Below, in pieces: positions 27,044 through 40,504 of a stretch of 64,000 bases of DNA (within the stretch, counting starts at the first letter, position 1; each line of letters opens with the position of its first letter). The translations under genes were made by a program, and so were the position numbers. The stretch spans positions 134,327,308 to 134,391,307 of the forward strand of contig OZ023273.1 in the NCBI GenBank assembly GCA_964007475.1, in the 5' to 3' direction. The stretch comes from Hybos culiciformis (taxonomy: Eukaryota; Arthropoda; Insecta; Diptera; Hybotidae). Under the pieces are notes generated by a model. The model ran no database searches. It worked only from the letters and a program-made list of their open reading frames with translations, and was not told the DNA's origin.

Positions 27044-27302
27044 TCGCCTGCTCAGAAATGAAACAACGTATAATGAAAAGTATAGTTTCGAGTAATTTAA
27101 ATTTAAAGATTTGAAAATTAAAAAAAACCTATGAAAAAATATCAAGTAGCGAACAATTTTCATCTAAAAAACATATTTTAATCAACATTAAGAATATTGC
27201 AAAGTAGTTGTACTTATAAAATCGAGTACGAGGAATCGAATGGTGCTATTGTCAAATAATGACGTATAAATGTCATACGTTGTTTCATTTCTGAGCAGAC
27301 GA
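27044..27302. mobile_element. Tc1/mariner-like MITE
   Basis: A 259-bp element. Its ends form nearly perfect inverted repeats of about 28 bp: the left begins TCGCCTGCTCAGAAATGAAA and the inverted right TCGTCTGCTCAGAAATGAAA, both continuing CAACGTAT. It is flanked by TA on both sides, inside a TA-rich tract, so the duplication is suggestive only. There is no coding capacity. It lies about 120 bp upstream of the retrotransposon ORF1. The near identity of the ends argues for a fairly young insertion. Confidence 0.75.
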
Positions 27303-27419
27303 TATATTCCACATATGTACATATATTGCTGTATAATATTTTTCACTTAAAATAATCTTAACTAAGTTAAATAACTTCAAATTTTTTTTGTATATCTTCA
27401 ACTTCAACTATATATATAA

Positions 27420-29143
<1,724 letters not shown>

Positions 29144-29147
<4 letters not shown>

Positions 29148-30922
29148 GGCTTCTAAATGTTTTTTATCAAAATGTGCATGGTCTTAGGACAAAAACAAAT
29201 TGTTTGTTCACTTCTACATGTAATTCTGACTATGATATTTTGATATTGACGGAAACTTGGTTAAATAACGATTTTACTGACTCGGAAATGGTTTCTCCGT
29301 CATATAATCTATACAGACGCGATCGTCATCAGGGTAGTGATGCAACTACAGTTGGTGGTGGAATTGCAGTGGCTGTGAAAGGCTGCTTTGATTCTGAGAG
29401 AATTTTGATTCCTGCTGATGATTTAGAAATTTTATGTGTTAAGGTTAAGCTTTACAATTTTTATTTGTATATTTTATCTGTTTATTTACCACCTAAAACA
29501 GGTGATGCTAGGAAAAATTTACACCTTAGCTTGATTAACTCACTTGATTTTTTTAGTATATCCTATATTATTCCACTTCATAAAAAATCCAATAAAGCAC
29601 ATATTCAGAATTATAGGCCTATCGCCCGACTATCTTCCTTGCCTAAACTATTTGAGTCAATTATTTCTGACAACCTTCAATTTTTCATCAAGCCTATTAT
29701 TTCTGATAGACAACATGGTTTCGTTCGTGGGAAGTCAACTACCACTAACCTTTTAGACTTTACGTCTTTTTGTAATAGTAAATTTCTTTCCGGAAATTAT
29801 GTCGACTGTATTTTCACAGATTTTTCGAAAGCCTTTGACAAATTATGCCACAAAACCCTAATTTGTAAATTGGACAAAATGGGTTTTCATTCAGCTTTTG
29901 TTAATTGGATTTATGATTACTTATCTAATCGTTATTATCAGGTTTCTTTTAATAACTTCTTATCAGCACCGTTTTTGGTGAATTGTGGTGTCCCACAAGG
30001 TAGCCATCTTGGTCCTATTTTCTTTATTTTATTTATAAATGATCTTCCAAATATACTAAAGTCATCCGAAGTTCTTATTTACGCAGATGATGCCAAAATT
30101 TTCAAGTCCATATCTTGTTATTCTGATTGCATTGACTTGCAAAATGATGTTGAATCATTTAGCAATTGGTGTACCTCAAACAATCTTCATTTAAACGTTA
30201 ATAAGTGTCACTCAATGTCATTCTTTAGAAAGAAAAACATTTTTGATTTTCAATACAGTGTTGGATCTTCTTCTTTAACAAGAGAAGTAGAGACCACTGA
30301 TCTCGGAGTTTTGTTGGATGAAAAGTTGAATTTTGTTAAACATATCGATTTTGTTACAAGTAAGGCTCTGCGTGTTCTTGGTTTTATCAAGAGGCAATCT
30401 AAACAATTCAATGATCCATATGTTATGAAACTTTTATATTCTTCTTTTGTTCGACCCACTTTGGAATATTCTTGCCAAGTCTGGAATCCATTCTACGCAG
30501 TTCATATCTCTAGATTGGAATCGGTTCAAAAAAATTTCCTTCGTTTCGCTTTAAGGCGACTCAATTGGCAGGATAATTTAAATTTACCTCCATACACTGA
30601 CAGACTTCAACTTCTAAATCTCCCAAGTCTGGAGAATAGAAGAGCTTATTTGTCGTTCAGCTTTATCCATAAAGTCATCGAAGGAAAAACGACAAGTAGC
30701 TGTTTAATGTCTAATTTATTTTTCAATGTGCCCTCAAGAAGTCTTAGAAATTTTGATGTCATTAGTATTCAATTTTCCAGAACCAATTATGGTCAATATA
30801 GCCCACTTAACTCCCTATTCAAAATTTATAACCGATATCATTTCCTTCTTCAGTTATACGTTTTCGAAAGTCCTTCTTTTAAAAGTAAATTTTATCATAA
30901 TTTTTTAATTAATTCGAACTAA
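29144..30922 (+). pseudogene. LINE ORF2: endonuclease-RT, internally deleted
   Basis: The predicted 592-residue product begins at TTG (29144), where TTGA overlaps the ORF1 stop; the first in-frame ATG comes about 48 codons later. Residues 1-135 match the first half of an APE-type endonuclease (FYQNVHGLRTKT, ILTETWL, YRRDR). The catalytic GD.N and SDH segments are missing. Near 29543-29565 the frame joins directly to the reverse transcriptase start (YIIPLHKKSNKAHIQNYRPI). The palm motifs are present: FTDFSKAFD with D226, GVPQGS, and YADD at 313-316. The product is some 300 residues shorter than usual, so an in-frame deletion is inferred. No RNase H is seen. Confidence 0.85.
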
Positions 30923-31053
30923 GTGATACATTATTTAATAGTAAACACTGCTGCTTTGTATATATTCTTACTTCCATTATTAAATTGATTGTATATATAT
31001 TTAGTTTTTTTATTATAATTAAGTTGTATTCGCTCGCTTGTATTAAGCATTTG

Positions 31054-31091
31054 AAATAAATAAATAAATAAATAAATAAAAAAAAAAAAAA
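31054..31091 (+). repeat. LINE 3' tail (AAAT)n-A
   Basis: GAAATAAATAAATAAA repeats run into about 13 A's and mark the 3' end of the retrotransposon at the junction with unrelated AT-rich DNA. AATAAA polyadenylation hexamers are contained in the repeats. Confidence 0.8.
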
Positions 31092-31667
31092 TATAATTTT
31101 TTTCTGACATTAGAGCTAGAGCATTAGAGATAGCAGCCTTACATTATTTCACCTTAATTATTTATTATTAAGTTGTATTGTTGATATTATATTACAGCAT
31201 AATAATTATCTTTTTTTAATTTTTTTTTACTGTAATAAATTGCTTACCTGAAGGATATAGGAAAAAACTTCATATAGTCAATTCAAAATTCGTATCAATT
31301 TAAACAGCTCCAGTATTTTTTTCGTACTCTTTTAAAAAATAACTTTTTTTTAATTAAATATAAAACCAATAGTATTGTATATGCACACTTAATTAATATC
31401 GAAACTTTATAGGAAAATAATATCAGAATTATTTTTATATTTTTAATAAATTTAAGTTTTCTATCACATCCATTTAAACTACAACTATAGTTGCTGGAAT
31501 TTAATGCAAGAGTTTTTTTTATATCAGCAGTTTATTTTATATTTTTGATAAAAAAAATTTAAAATACTATAGTAAGAGTGGTGTAAAATAACACGAACCC
31601 TATCCCAAAGTAATTAAATTGTAAACTTCAAAATATGTGGAAAGAAGCGAAGATGTAATGTCTGTAT
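31092..31667. other. gene-free stretch
   Basis: A/T-rich DNA between the LINE tail and the next element. Nothing recognisable. Confidence 0.45.
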
Positions 31668-31674
31668 TAAGAAC

Positions 31675-32048
31675 TAGGGTTTGCAGCCCCGGGATCCCGG
31701 GATCCAGAAATCCCGAGATCCCGGTGTTTCTTTAAATCCCGAATCCCGTGACTAAAATAACTAATCCCGGGATTTAATTTTTGTCTGAATTATATTTTGA
31801 AATTTTTTTCTCGTCAAAATTCTCTAAGAATTTAATCGCAGATTTTTTTTTTGTTAGTGTGGTTTTCAAAGATTAGATTTTTTATTTATGTTTTCAGTTT
31901 TATTATGTAATTTCAACTATGATAATGTGTAAGTATTTTTCATAAATAGTAAATTCTAATCCCGGTACCAATCCCGGGATCCCGGGATTTAAATAATGTG
32001 ATCCCAAAATCCCGGGATTGGAAATATAATACGGGATTGCAAACCCTA
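31675..32048. mobile_element. short element of CCCGGG palindromes (hAT-like)
   Basis: A 374-bp element with inverted ends TAGGGTTTGCAGCCCCGGGA (left) and TAGGGTTTGCAATCCCGTAT (right, inverted). It is flanked by TAAGAAC at 31668-31674 and 32049-32055, a perfect 7-bp duplication. Both sub-terminal regions are packed with AATCCCGGGAT palindromes, strikingly GC-rich against the surroundings. The centre is plain AT-rich DNA with no ORF. TA/CA ends and a 7-8-bp duplication suggest hAT, but the duplication length leaves this open. Confidence 0.7.
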
Positions 32049-32055
32049 TAAGAAC

Positions 32056-33508
32056 CACTTTATACCATAATCTTACTAATTATTTCTCTAAGTATTGTAC
32101 AATGTTATTAAATTTTGTGTAAGGATAATTTTTTTTTACAACACATATAAAAATTTGTATTTTGTTAAAATGTTGTTATCGCAGCTTTAATTCTCCGGAT
32201 TAAGAAGAAAATTACGTAGAATCGATAACTGCGAAATTTCGAAATGTAAATAATGTTTATCTTACATAATTCAAATAAATGTACCTTCTCTTGTAATTAT
32301 TATTATCAATAAACTTTAATCTATTCAAAATATATGCTTTCTAGGTATTTTAATTTTTGAGCATATACATTATGTAACCATTTATACACTTCCATATAAA
32401 CAATATATTGATTTTCTAAAGGCTATTACGTTCATGCCGTAGGGTGGTAAAATTGTTTATCCTTAAAAAAAAACTTTATTTTTTAATTGAATAACGTGAA
32501 AAAATAAAAATTTTACATTCTTTTTTTATTATAATTGAATTATTTCATCTTTTCGAAAAAAAAAAATTGTTTAATTATAGAATTCATTGAATGAAATTAA
32601 TTTTTTTGAAGTTGAAAAGTTTTGGAACAAAAAATTTCACACATTTAACACCAATAAAATAATAATAGGTACATATATTTTATTTTAACAAACATATTAA
32701 ACATATTAAAAAAAAGGACATTAAAATTTGATGTTGATTGAACTAAAATTATAATTTTTTTTTATATTATTAAAGAGATTATAAGTACATAAAAAAAGTT
32801 TTTCATCTTAAAATATTTTTTTTATTTAAATTAAAATAATTCAAATACGTTTGCAGATGTCAGTGAAAGGCTCCTTGAGATAAAATGTTTTTGAATCAAA
32901 TATAGTTCAAATAAGGACAACTTCTTCTGAATTATCAGATGCTATTTAGTGATTAACAACCAAAAGTCAATTTTATCCAATTTAAATAAACACAACAAGA
33001 TTGATCAATTATACATAATGTATAATTTAAAATTATCATTTTTTCAGATTTGTTAATATCTAACATTTTTATTTCGCTTCATTTTCATAAAAACTCCACA
33101 ATAGTATATTATCCAAAATTGAGTAAATTTTCAGCTTATACACACATACGCAGACTTTTTTAATATTTGAACAGTTAAACAGCGTAATATAAGACTATGA
33201 ATAAAAAATTTATCTTTTCGATTAATCATTCACTTCAATGTAAAAAGAATGCACTGCATGAATCCAAATAACAATGTGCAAAAAGGGTGATAACATCGTT
33301 TCGAATAAAAAATTTTATCAGAAAATAGTCACATATCAGAGTCATTCTAATTGCATTGAAATATAGATTCAATAATACTTATTTTTCAAAACTACATATA
33401 TATATTGCAAAATTTGATAAAAAATACCGTTTAGATTCCGAAATTGTATAGTTTCAATATTGATTTTATTAAACATTATAGGTATTTAATATGGAGAAGG
33501 ACTATAAT
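32056..33508. other. gene-free stretch
   Basis: A/T-rich low-complexity DNA with nothing recognisable on either strand. Confidence 0.45.
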
Positions 33509-33668
33509 AGTAGATTATAATATATGTTAACTAAATTTGTTATTAAGTACGAGTTGTGTGTACACAAAAACACATGGACACGCGTCAATGACAAGTGTCC
33601 ATGTGTTTTTGTGTAAATACACAACGAGTTGTTATAACAAATTTTGTTAATATATCTTATATACTGCT
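33509..33668. repeat. 160-bp imperfect hairpin
   Basis: Two arms pair almost throughout. The core is ACACAAAAACACATGGACAC on the left and its exact complement on the right, separated by 13 bases. The pairing extends outwards, with small gaps, through GTTAAC.AAATTTGTTA. This is probably a small foldback MITE; no clear target duplication was found. Confidence 0.6.
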
Positions 33669-33806
33669 TTAATGTCCATGTGAGAGGTAGTTGCAATCTA
33701 TACATTTGCAATGCAAAAAATAAACAAAGTTGATAAACAATTTTTTGGTATTTGTCTGTATTGAAATATTGTGAGTGATATTATTTTTAATTAGGTATCA
33801 CGCAAT

Positions 33807-33859
33807 ATTCAATATGAAGCATCTAAATGATTTCATTATTCAATATGAAGCATCTAAAT
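33807..33859. repeat. 31-bp tandem duplication at the hAT landing site
   Basis: The stretch ATTCAATATGAAGCATCTAA.. is present at 33807-33828 and again at 33838-33859, a 31-bp tandem unit. Each copy contains ATCTAAAT, the octamer that became the target duplication of the two hAT elements. After the second hAT, the sequence resumes ATCTAAATGATTGCAT, which matches the unit's continuation (ATCTAAATGATTTCAT). The elements therefore entered the second unit. Confidence 0.85.
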
Positions 33860-34520
33860 CAGCGGTTCCCTAACTTTTTCTCTATTGTACCATCAATATA
33901 CTTTTCTTAAATATACGTACGAATGCAAAAGTATCAGAAAATTTTAAAATAATAAACTACATTTTTTTAATTTACATTGAGAAAAAAATGGAGAAAACAC
34001 AGTTTGTACATAGTAGTTAATGTGAAGGATGAAGTTGTTTGTTGCCCATTAAATATGTAATATTATGTTCAATTTTAGTTAATTTCAAACGTATTGTTTA
34101 AACGTGTTTTGAATTTATTTTTAATACTCATCATTGCCGAAAATCAGACTTCACATAAATATGATGAAACAAATGGCATCAAAAATTTCAAAATTTTATC
34201 AGAAATTCCTTATATTAAGACCGTCATTGGAACCAAAAATTTCTTAAATTTATGTTTAAATTCAAGTTTTAAATCACCATTAGAAGAAATTTCTGATAAC
34301 TAATATCTTTCCACCTCTGAAAACGCATCTAAATTTTTATGAGAAAGAAAAATAAAAATGGGAATTTTTAGAAAGTTTAATTTAAAAAATTTATTAATTT
34401 TTAATATACGAACAATTAATAAATAAAATCAATTTATTTGTAATAGAAGAAAATATTGTACCACTGGCCTAAGCGTAATGTACCACTAGTGGTACGCGTA
34501 CCACACTTTGGGAACCGTTG
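33860..34520. mobile_element. hAT element A (non-autonomous)
   Basis: A 661-bp element. Left end CAGCGGTTCCCTAACTTTT; inverted right end CAACGGTTCCCAAAGTGTGG. Both flanks carry ATCTAAAT (33852-33859 and 34521-34528). Near the right end the palindromes ACCACTAGTGGT and GGTACGCGTACC occur. A 69-codon open frame at 34094-34303 has no transposase features I recognise. The ends and the nnnTAnnn target are those of the Buster branch of hAT. Confidence 0.88.
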
Positions 34521-34528
34521 ATCTAAAT

Positions 34529-35081
34529 CAGAGATTCCCAACCTGGGGTCCATGGACCCCTTGGGGGTACGTTAACCAATTCTGAGAGGTACGTGGTATT
34601 GTTCGTATTGAAAAAAATATATGTATATCCTTTTTACGGCTTACACATAATTTCAAAATCTAATTTTCTTTCCAAAATTTTGTGAATTGTGTATAATTGT
34701 GTGTATTTTAAATAATATTAAAACTCATAACGAAATTTTCAAAAAAAATGTTGATGGTATATCATTCCTCCAACTTTTAATGTCGATAATTGGATTCGAA
34801 ACGCCTTCACAATTTCATTAGACAAGATTGTTGACACTGATAATGATAACGCAAAAGATGAACCCATTGACTTGAGAAATAACATGAAAACTCGCAGTGA
34901 TTTTGAAACAATGATGCTGCATCAATGTTGGTGCTAACAAAGCGAGGCGTATCTAATCACAACGTGCGTTAAAATTTTTTATTCCGTTTGTTATAACCTG
35001 TATGCACTCTTTTATAGGGGTACGTAAAGATTCAAATCAATATCAAGGGGTACAAATATTTCCAAAGGTTGGGAACCATTG
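34529..35081 (+). mobile_element. hAT element B, abutting element A
   Basis: A 553-bp element. Left end CAGAGATTCCCAACCTGGGG; inverted right end CAATGGTTCCCAACCTTTGG. It is flanked by ATCTAAAT at 34521-34528 (shared with element A) and at 35082-35089. The left end continues into the palindrome GGTCCATGGACC followed by CCTTGGGGGTAC, as in many ZBED5-type hAT copies. It encloses a decayed transposase C-terminus, so it derives from an autonomous element by internal deletion. Confidence 0.88.
34767..35020 (+). pseudogene. decayed hAT (ZBED5-like) transposase C-terminus
   Basis: One open stretch reads NVDNWIRNAF and, further on, IDLRNNMKTRSDFETMMLHQ and CWC, then stops at 34935-34937. This resembles the W..NPF ... 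L..L..D...K..F.....FW segment of ZBED5-like transposases. After the stop the degenerate text SEAYLITTCVKIFYSVCYNL follows, like the dimerisation segment (..P.L...A...L..F.TTYLCE). The catalytic part is absent. Recognition is by family pattern, supported by the enclosing hAT ends. Confidence 0.65.
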
Positions 35082-35089
35082 ATCTAAAT

Positions 35090-36369
35090 GATTGCATGTG
35101 TATTGACGCATATAATATTCCATTTAGTGATCTAAATTCTATGATACTAAATACAACATACCGATCACATGCACATTAAAAATTTTAATATTTTTTTTTA
35201 CTAAATAATTAATACCATTCATTTTTGTATGGCATTTAAGATTACTTAAGCTAACCTAATTCGGACGGAATTTCATGATAATGCAGTTTTCTAGCCTTAT
35301 ATTCCTATACTATTTCCCAAGTATTACTTAAAATCAATTATAATGCTGTTATCTGTTATTGAACAAAATTGAACATAAAAATGTATTGAAATCTCATAAA
35401 CTGATGAATAGATGCGAAATGCATTTTTGGATTAAAGTAATAAAATTCATTTTCGAGCTCAATAACACATAATTTTCCGGAAACTTTTACAAAAAATTTA
35501 ATAAAAAACTTTTTTTTTGCAGTAAATTTCAATATTTTTATTTCTACAATTTGTCTCTAGATATTTTAATGAAAAATAGTGTTGGTGACAAAAACGTAAA
35601 AATAAGTTTACCTTGTCTCAACATTATTTTTATTTTTGAACAGTTATTATTCCCAGTTTATGAGTTCAAAAAATAAAATATATACCAATAGATAAATATT
35701 ATATAAAAATTCATGTAAGCTAAAATAAAAGTTTGTAATCACAAGTTGGAAAGTTATGAAAAAATAAATAAAAGCAAGCTATATAAGAACTACATATATT
35801 CTGTTATTAAAGAGTCTACAATAATCCTTTAATGTAGAAAATTTATAAAGAATAACTAAATTCTTAATATGAAAAGTTGTGAAGTAAAAAATTATTTATA
35901 ATTATGTATTATAAAAAATATTTTATATTATTGGAAAAAGTACATTATTCCTGAGTAAGTACCAACCCAGGAGGGTTGGGGATTACAAACTTTTTTCATA
36001 ACACATGTTGTAAGAAATTGATTAAAAATTCTAATTTAAAGTTTTACATACCGTCAGAATTTTATATTGACAAAGTTTTTCACATTTTTCACGGCATTTT
36101 TTTGCCACTCATTGCAGAACATCAGAAATGAAAAAAACAAATAGATATGTAGAACACAGCAAAGTTCTTAATTCTATGTACAGTACATACGTTTTTTACC
36201 TAAATAGTTAATAGTAATAACTAGATAGTTAAGGTATATAACATTAGTTTAACTTCTTTAATCGTATATATAGGTTTCTAAATAAAAAGTTCGATTTATA
36301 AAATGTTTTTTTTTTTGTTTCCATCGATTTCCTTTTAAATTAATATTATATAGAAATATACTTTCAATA
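35090..36369. other. gene-free stretch upstream of the minus-strand gene's 3' end
   Basis: A/T-rich DNA. It contains the short GC-richer palindrome ACCAACCCAGGAGGGTTGGG (near 35961-35981). It should include the 3' UTR of the minus-strand gene, but I could not fix its polyadenylation site. Confidence 0.4.
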
Positions 36370-37401
36370 TCAAAAAATGAATTTAAAAGTCAAACCTAAT
36401 GCACCTAAAATTAGCAGTGCTATGCATGATACTGTCGTTAAAGTTGTTATTACTAAATGTGCGATTTTAGATGGAGTTTTTGGCTTCAATTCTATAACAT
36501 CGAAATAAACCGAAGATAAACTCTGAGTATCCTCATCCGGTTGGCATTCTTTATAAAAATTCTCAGTTACGTTGTAAATTGCATTATTATTTAATTCATA
36601 ATCGATTTCATTTACTATTATATTATTATCATCGTTTTTGCGTTCAACATTTTGTTCTGGTAACACAATCTCCACAAATTCAGAATTATCGTTTTGATTA
36701 TAGAATACCGGTGGTATTATTTGCTCAGAAAAATTATGTGAGCTTGGAATTATTTGATGTATTAAGCTAAAAAATAGAAGTTAAAAACAAAAAAATATAT
36801 TTTAAAATTATTTACCAATTTAGGTTGACAAAAAATCTATCAAGCAATGATAAGATTTTACTTGTGTCTTGATTTTCATCTGCCAAATTTTTATCTGTCA
36901 TTGTTATTCCATTTTCTAAATCCAGCGGTGTTTGATAAAAGCTAAACACGAAAATTTTATAAAATGTTATAAATTTTAATTAATATTATTTATTTTATTT
37001 TCCTCGAATGAATCCTATTTAATAAACATGGAAAATAATTTAGATTAAGTACTTATCAGTTTTGAAGTTATAGAGGGTTTTTATTAAAAAAAAAAATTGT
37101 TTCAATCTAAAAATGTATATTCTTGTATGTGGATAATTATGTGGTAATTATATATTTTTAATTTATTTATTTTAATTTATTGTTTTAAAAATTAATTTGT
37201 TGCGAAAAATTCTGAAATGAATTAATTTATGTCCTCAACATTTAAGTCGATGTAAATTTTTTTAACTGTTAGAACGACATTATTGTAATTTTAAAACATA
37301 ATAGATTGATATTTTCTCTTACTTTTGCTCCAAAAATTTTCATTTATATAGTTTAAATGTATCTAAGTTGTAAAACAGCAAAACTTAACTTACTTTTGCA
37401 T
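36370..37401 (-). CDS. 176-residue protein with C-terminal membrane segment, three exons
   Basis: Coding exons on the minus strand: 37394-37401 (ATGCAAAA), 36816-36941 and 36370-36766. The introns are 37393-36942 (452 bp) and 36815-36767 (49 bp); both are GT-AG, with GTAAGT and GTAAAT donors and TTTAG/TTTTTTAG acceptors. Phases agree across both junctions, giving 531 coding bases. The protein begins MQNFYQTPLDLENG, has an acidic, Asn-rich middle, and ends in one hydrophobic helix at about residues 144-172 (SKIAHLVITTLTTVSCIALL and on) followed by a short FKFIF tail. No signal peptide is seen, so a tail-anchored or type II/III membrane topology is likely. I do not recognise the family. An in-frame stop precedes the ATG. 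Confidence is high in the exon structure and nil in function. Confidence 0.72.
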
Positions 37402-40272
37402 GTTTTTTATTTATTAATTTGTTCGTAATCCTAAAAGTGCAACAAAAGTGTTTACAAAATTTGACAATATTAAATTAATTAATTATTATTTATGTCTGGT
37501 ATATTTTATGCAATTTTAACATTTATTTTATTATTATAAACTTATTATTTTATAATTTCAAATACGAGTAATGTTGGCGGGCGAATTAAGATTTAATACT
37601 GAGTTAATTTCTCATGAAAGTAAAAAATGATGAGATATTAAATATATGCATATAGGGTAATGCTCGAATACATTTTTTTTTAAATTTTTAAATTATTAAA
37701 AAATTTTTAATTATTGCTTCTAATATTGTAATGTAATTCATAAATTTAACATATAAATAAGTTGAACTTCAATAATTAGGTATTAGAAAGCACTTTTAGA
37801 AGTGGAAATTTCCACTTATTCAAGTTTTACTTTTAATAAGCTATTTCTGTAAATTCTGAAAAAAGGAGGTTCGATATGAGATAGTAATTGAACGTATTTT
37901 ATAAACGTCATTGAAAACAATTTATTTTTTCAACATTTTTATATGTTTCATTTCTGACATTATAAATTAATGTATATTATTTTATACTCCGATTTTTTAA
38001 CATTTTTCCTAATTATTTATTTTCACACTCCTTTTAAAACTGTTACCCTACAAATAATTTTTGTATTTTGTTTTTAACTTTATCAATTTCAGAATCTTTA
38101 ATTTTATAGAATCATATTGTTTATTATAAAATGATATAATATAAACAAACAAAAAAATGTCGACATGTATGTAAGTAAAATGAATATCCAAAATTATTAA
38201 TAATGTCTCAAAAAATTATTTAAAAAAAAATATGTTTGGATCGTAAGAGTTGACATTTTTGCTGGCTCTAGTAATTGTAAGTTTTCTTCTTTTTTTTTAA
38301 TGAATGAATATTATTTTTAACGAGGAATAACGATCACTTAGCGTATTATATTAAATAAAAAAATATTTTAAAATGATCAAATTGGTAAACATAGCTTAAC
38401 CTCAGATGATTTTTCAGATATATATTCCAGTATGCTTTTTTTTTAACCAATTCAGCAAAATAACATAAATCAAGATCAAATAAAATAATTGATAAGTTTA
38501 GTTGGGTATATATCGGGCTGGATAAATATTAAATCATGATTAATGTTTATACTCTGGGGTGGCCTAGAGAAAGTTGATTTTTTAAAACATGTCATATATT
38601 CATTTCTAAGTTAATATTGTTTTTTGAATTTCGTGAGTGTTATTAACATAAATTCATTTTTGTTCATTATGTTATCAAAATTTATTTACAGTGCCTTTTA
38701 ATCATTGCATCGTAATGTAATGCAAGCATGAAATTTTTCAATTTATTATATTTTTTGGATAGAAAATTTATATAGAGACCCTTGGCGTATCTATATATCT
38801 ATATATTTGCATATCAACTTCATTAAATTTAGCGTCATTATAAGATTGTTTTCTTCACATCGTTCATTTGCAACAATGGTGATAACATGAGAATTATAGC
38901 TCTAAATAAAATTGTACATATTTTAAATTGAAATAAAAAAAAAAATGCAAAATCGATTTATTCGAATAAATTTAAGTAAAACCACTTACAAAATAGTTAA
39001 CAATTTTTTGTTTTTTGTTTCACAGTTTTTTTAAAAATGAACTATTTATCTTTTCTACAAATTGGGAAAATTTATATTCTTCTTAAAACTAATCTGACAT
39101 AAAATATTATTTCTATTTTCTATTTTATTGCAATTCTAAATGACTAAATTATCCTCTTTAGTCTTAAGTTTTTTTTTTTTGTTTTTAAAGGAAGCAAGAA
39201 AAAAAAAATTAAATTGGAAAATGTAAAATACCATTTTTCAAGATTTTTTATGTAAAAATTTTTTTATTCTTGTTCTATATAAATAAAACCTAAAATCAGA
39301 ATAACCAATTTCAAATATTTTCTAAAAAAAAATTATTATTGTTCCCAATTAGAATTTTACGTGAGTTCGATGAAATGATTTTTGCGAAAGTCAATTTAAT
39401 TTTAGTGTATTAAGAACATGCAAGGAATTTTTAAACTTTCATATCGATATTAATCAATTTAATTCTCCAATCTAATGCACACTTCCAATTAGAATGGGAA
39501 TCTTATTTTGAATTTTTTATATATTTATATATAGTTATACTCATTATATGAACACTATATTTATCCAAATTTACACCAAAATTAAGTTGCCTAAGTTGAA
39601 CACTTTCTGTCTTTTAAAATAGAAGATAATGCATAAATTTAAGCAATTACGTCTTTAAATTTACTAAAAATTAGAATACACGTCATGTTTACTTACTTTA
39701 TGTATAATAGTAAAATTATCATGATATTTGAAATTATGGATTTTCGAATAAATTCTATGCGATTGTAAAAACTTAATGCAATATTATACAACGTATAGAT
39801 AGGTAGATAAATTCGATAAATTTACCTCAAATAAAAAGAAAATTTTATTTAGAGAGTTGTTGTATGAAATAGTATAGTTAGTAGGTAATTAAAATTGATT
39901 GATAATGTATATTTCTAGAAAATATTTTGACATCTTTTACTAAGTTTATTGAATCAAATTCATTCAAAGTTTTGTACAAAAAATTTCTTTTTTCAATTAA
40001 CTTGCTTTTAGAAGGAAATTTATTAATAAATACATGAGCAGCTATTTTTTTTTACAAATTCACATAAGGATATTCATTTCAACTAAGAGATTTTGAATGT
40101 TTATTGTGATTCAGTTTATTGTCATCAAAATAAGTCCTTTCAACAATAATAATGCCTATTTTTTATTTTTATTTTTCGAAATAAGAGAATTTGTCATCAT
40201 TAGCAGTGTTAACATTTACGTATACGATTAGTTTTTTCTTTATTTTTGAACAGAAAAATAAAATGTTATAAA
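37402..40272. other. AT-rich stretch, probable 5' flank of the minus-strand gene
   Basis: The first few hundred bases should hold the 5' UTR and promoter of the minus-strand gene, but no TATA box or initiator could be singled out in such A/T-rich DNA. The rest is low-complexity with no supported gene. Confidence 0.4.
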
Positions 40273-40504
40273 TGAGGCCTTGAGCGCATAAGTGAACCAA
40301 GTGAAAAAATTTCCAAAATGAGTTCATGATGCCAAATAATAATATATGTAACCTAAACAACAATAAAACAATTAGTTTTCAAAACATTCATTATAGATTT
40401 TAGACTATTAAAATTTAAATAATTTTTGCGTTTGATTTTATAGATTAAACCGCTGTTTAATAAATGAATTTTTCACTTGGTCCACTAATGCTCTGACAGC
40501 CTCA
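40273..40504. mobile_element. MITE with about 45-bp inverted ends
   Basis: A 232-bp element. The left end is TGAGGCCTTGAGCGCATAAG and the inverted right end TGAGGCTGTCAGAGCATTAG, both continuing TG.ACCAAGTGAAAAA. No coding capacity. The flanks include TA on both sides two bases out, but the target duplication is not certain, so the superfamily is undecided. Confidence 0.6.

Noticed and set aside
34094..34303. 69-codon frame as a host gene
   Set aside because: It lies inside a bounded hAT element and shows no features beyond a hydrophobic start.
40169..40363. 64-codon minus-strand frame as a small membrane protein
   Set aside because: Part of it is the left inverted repeat of a MITE, so it is not an independent gene.
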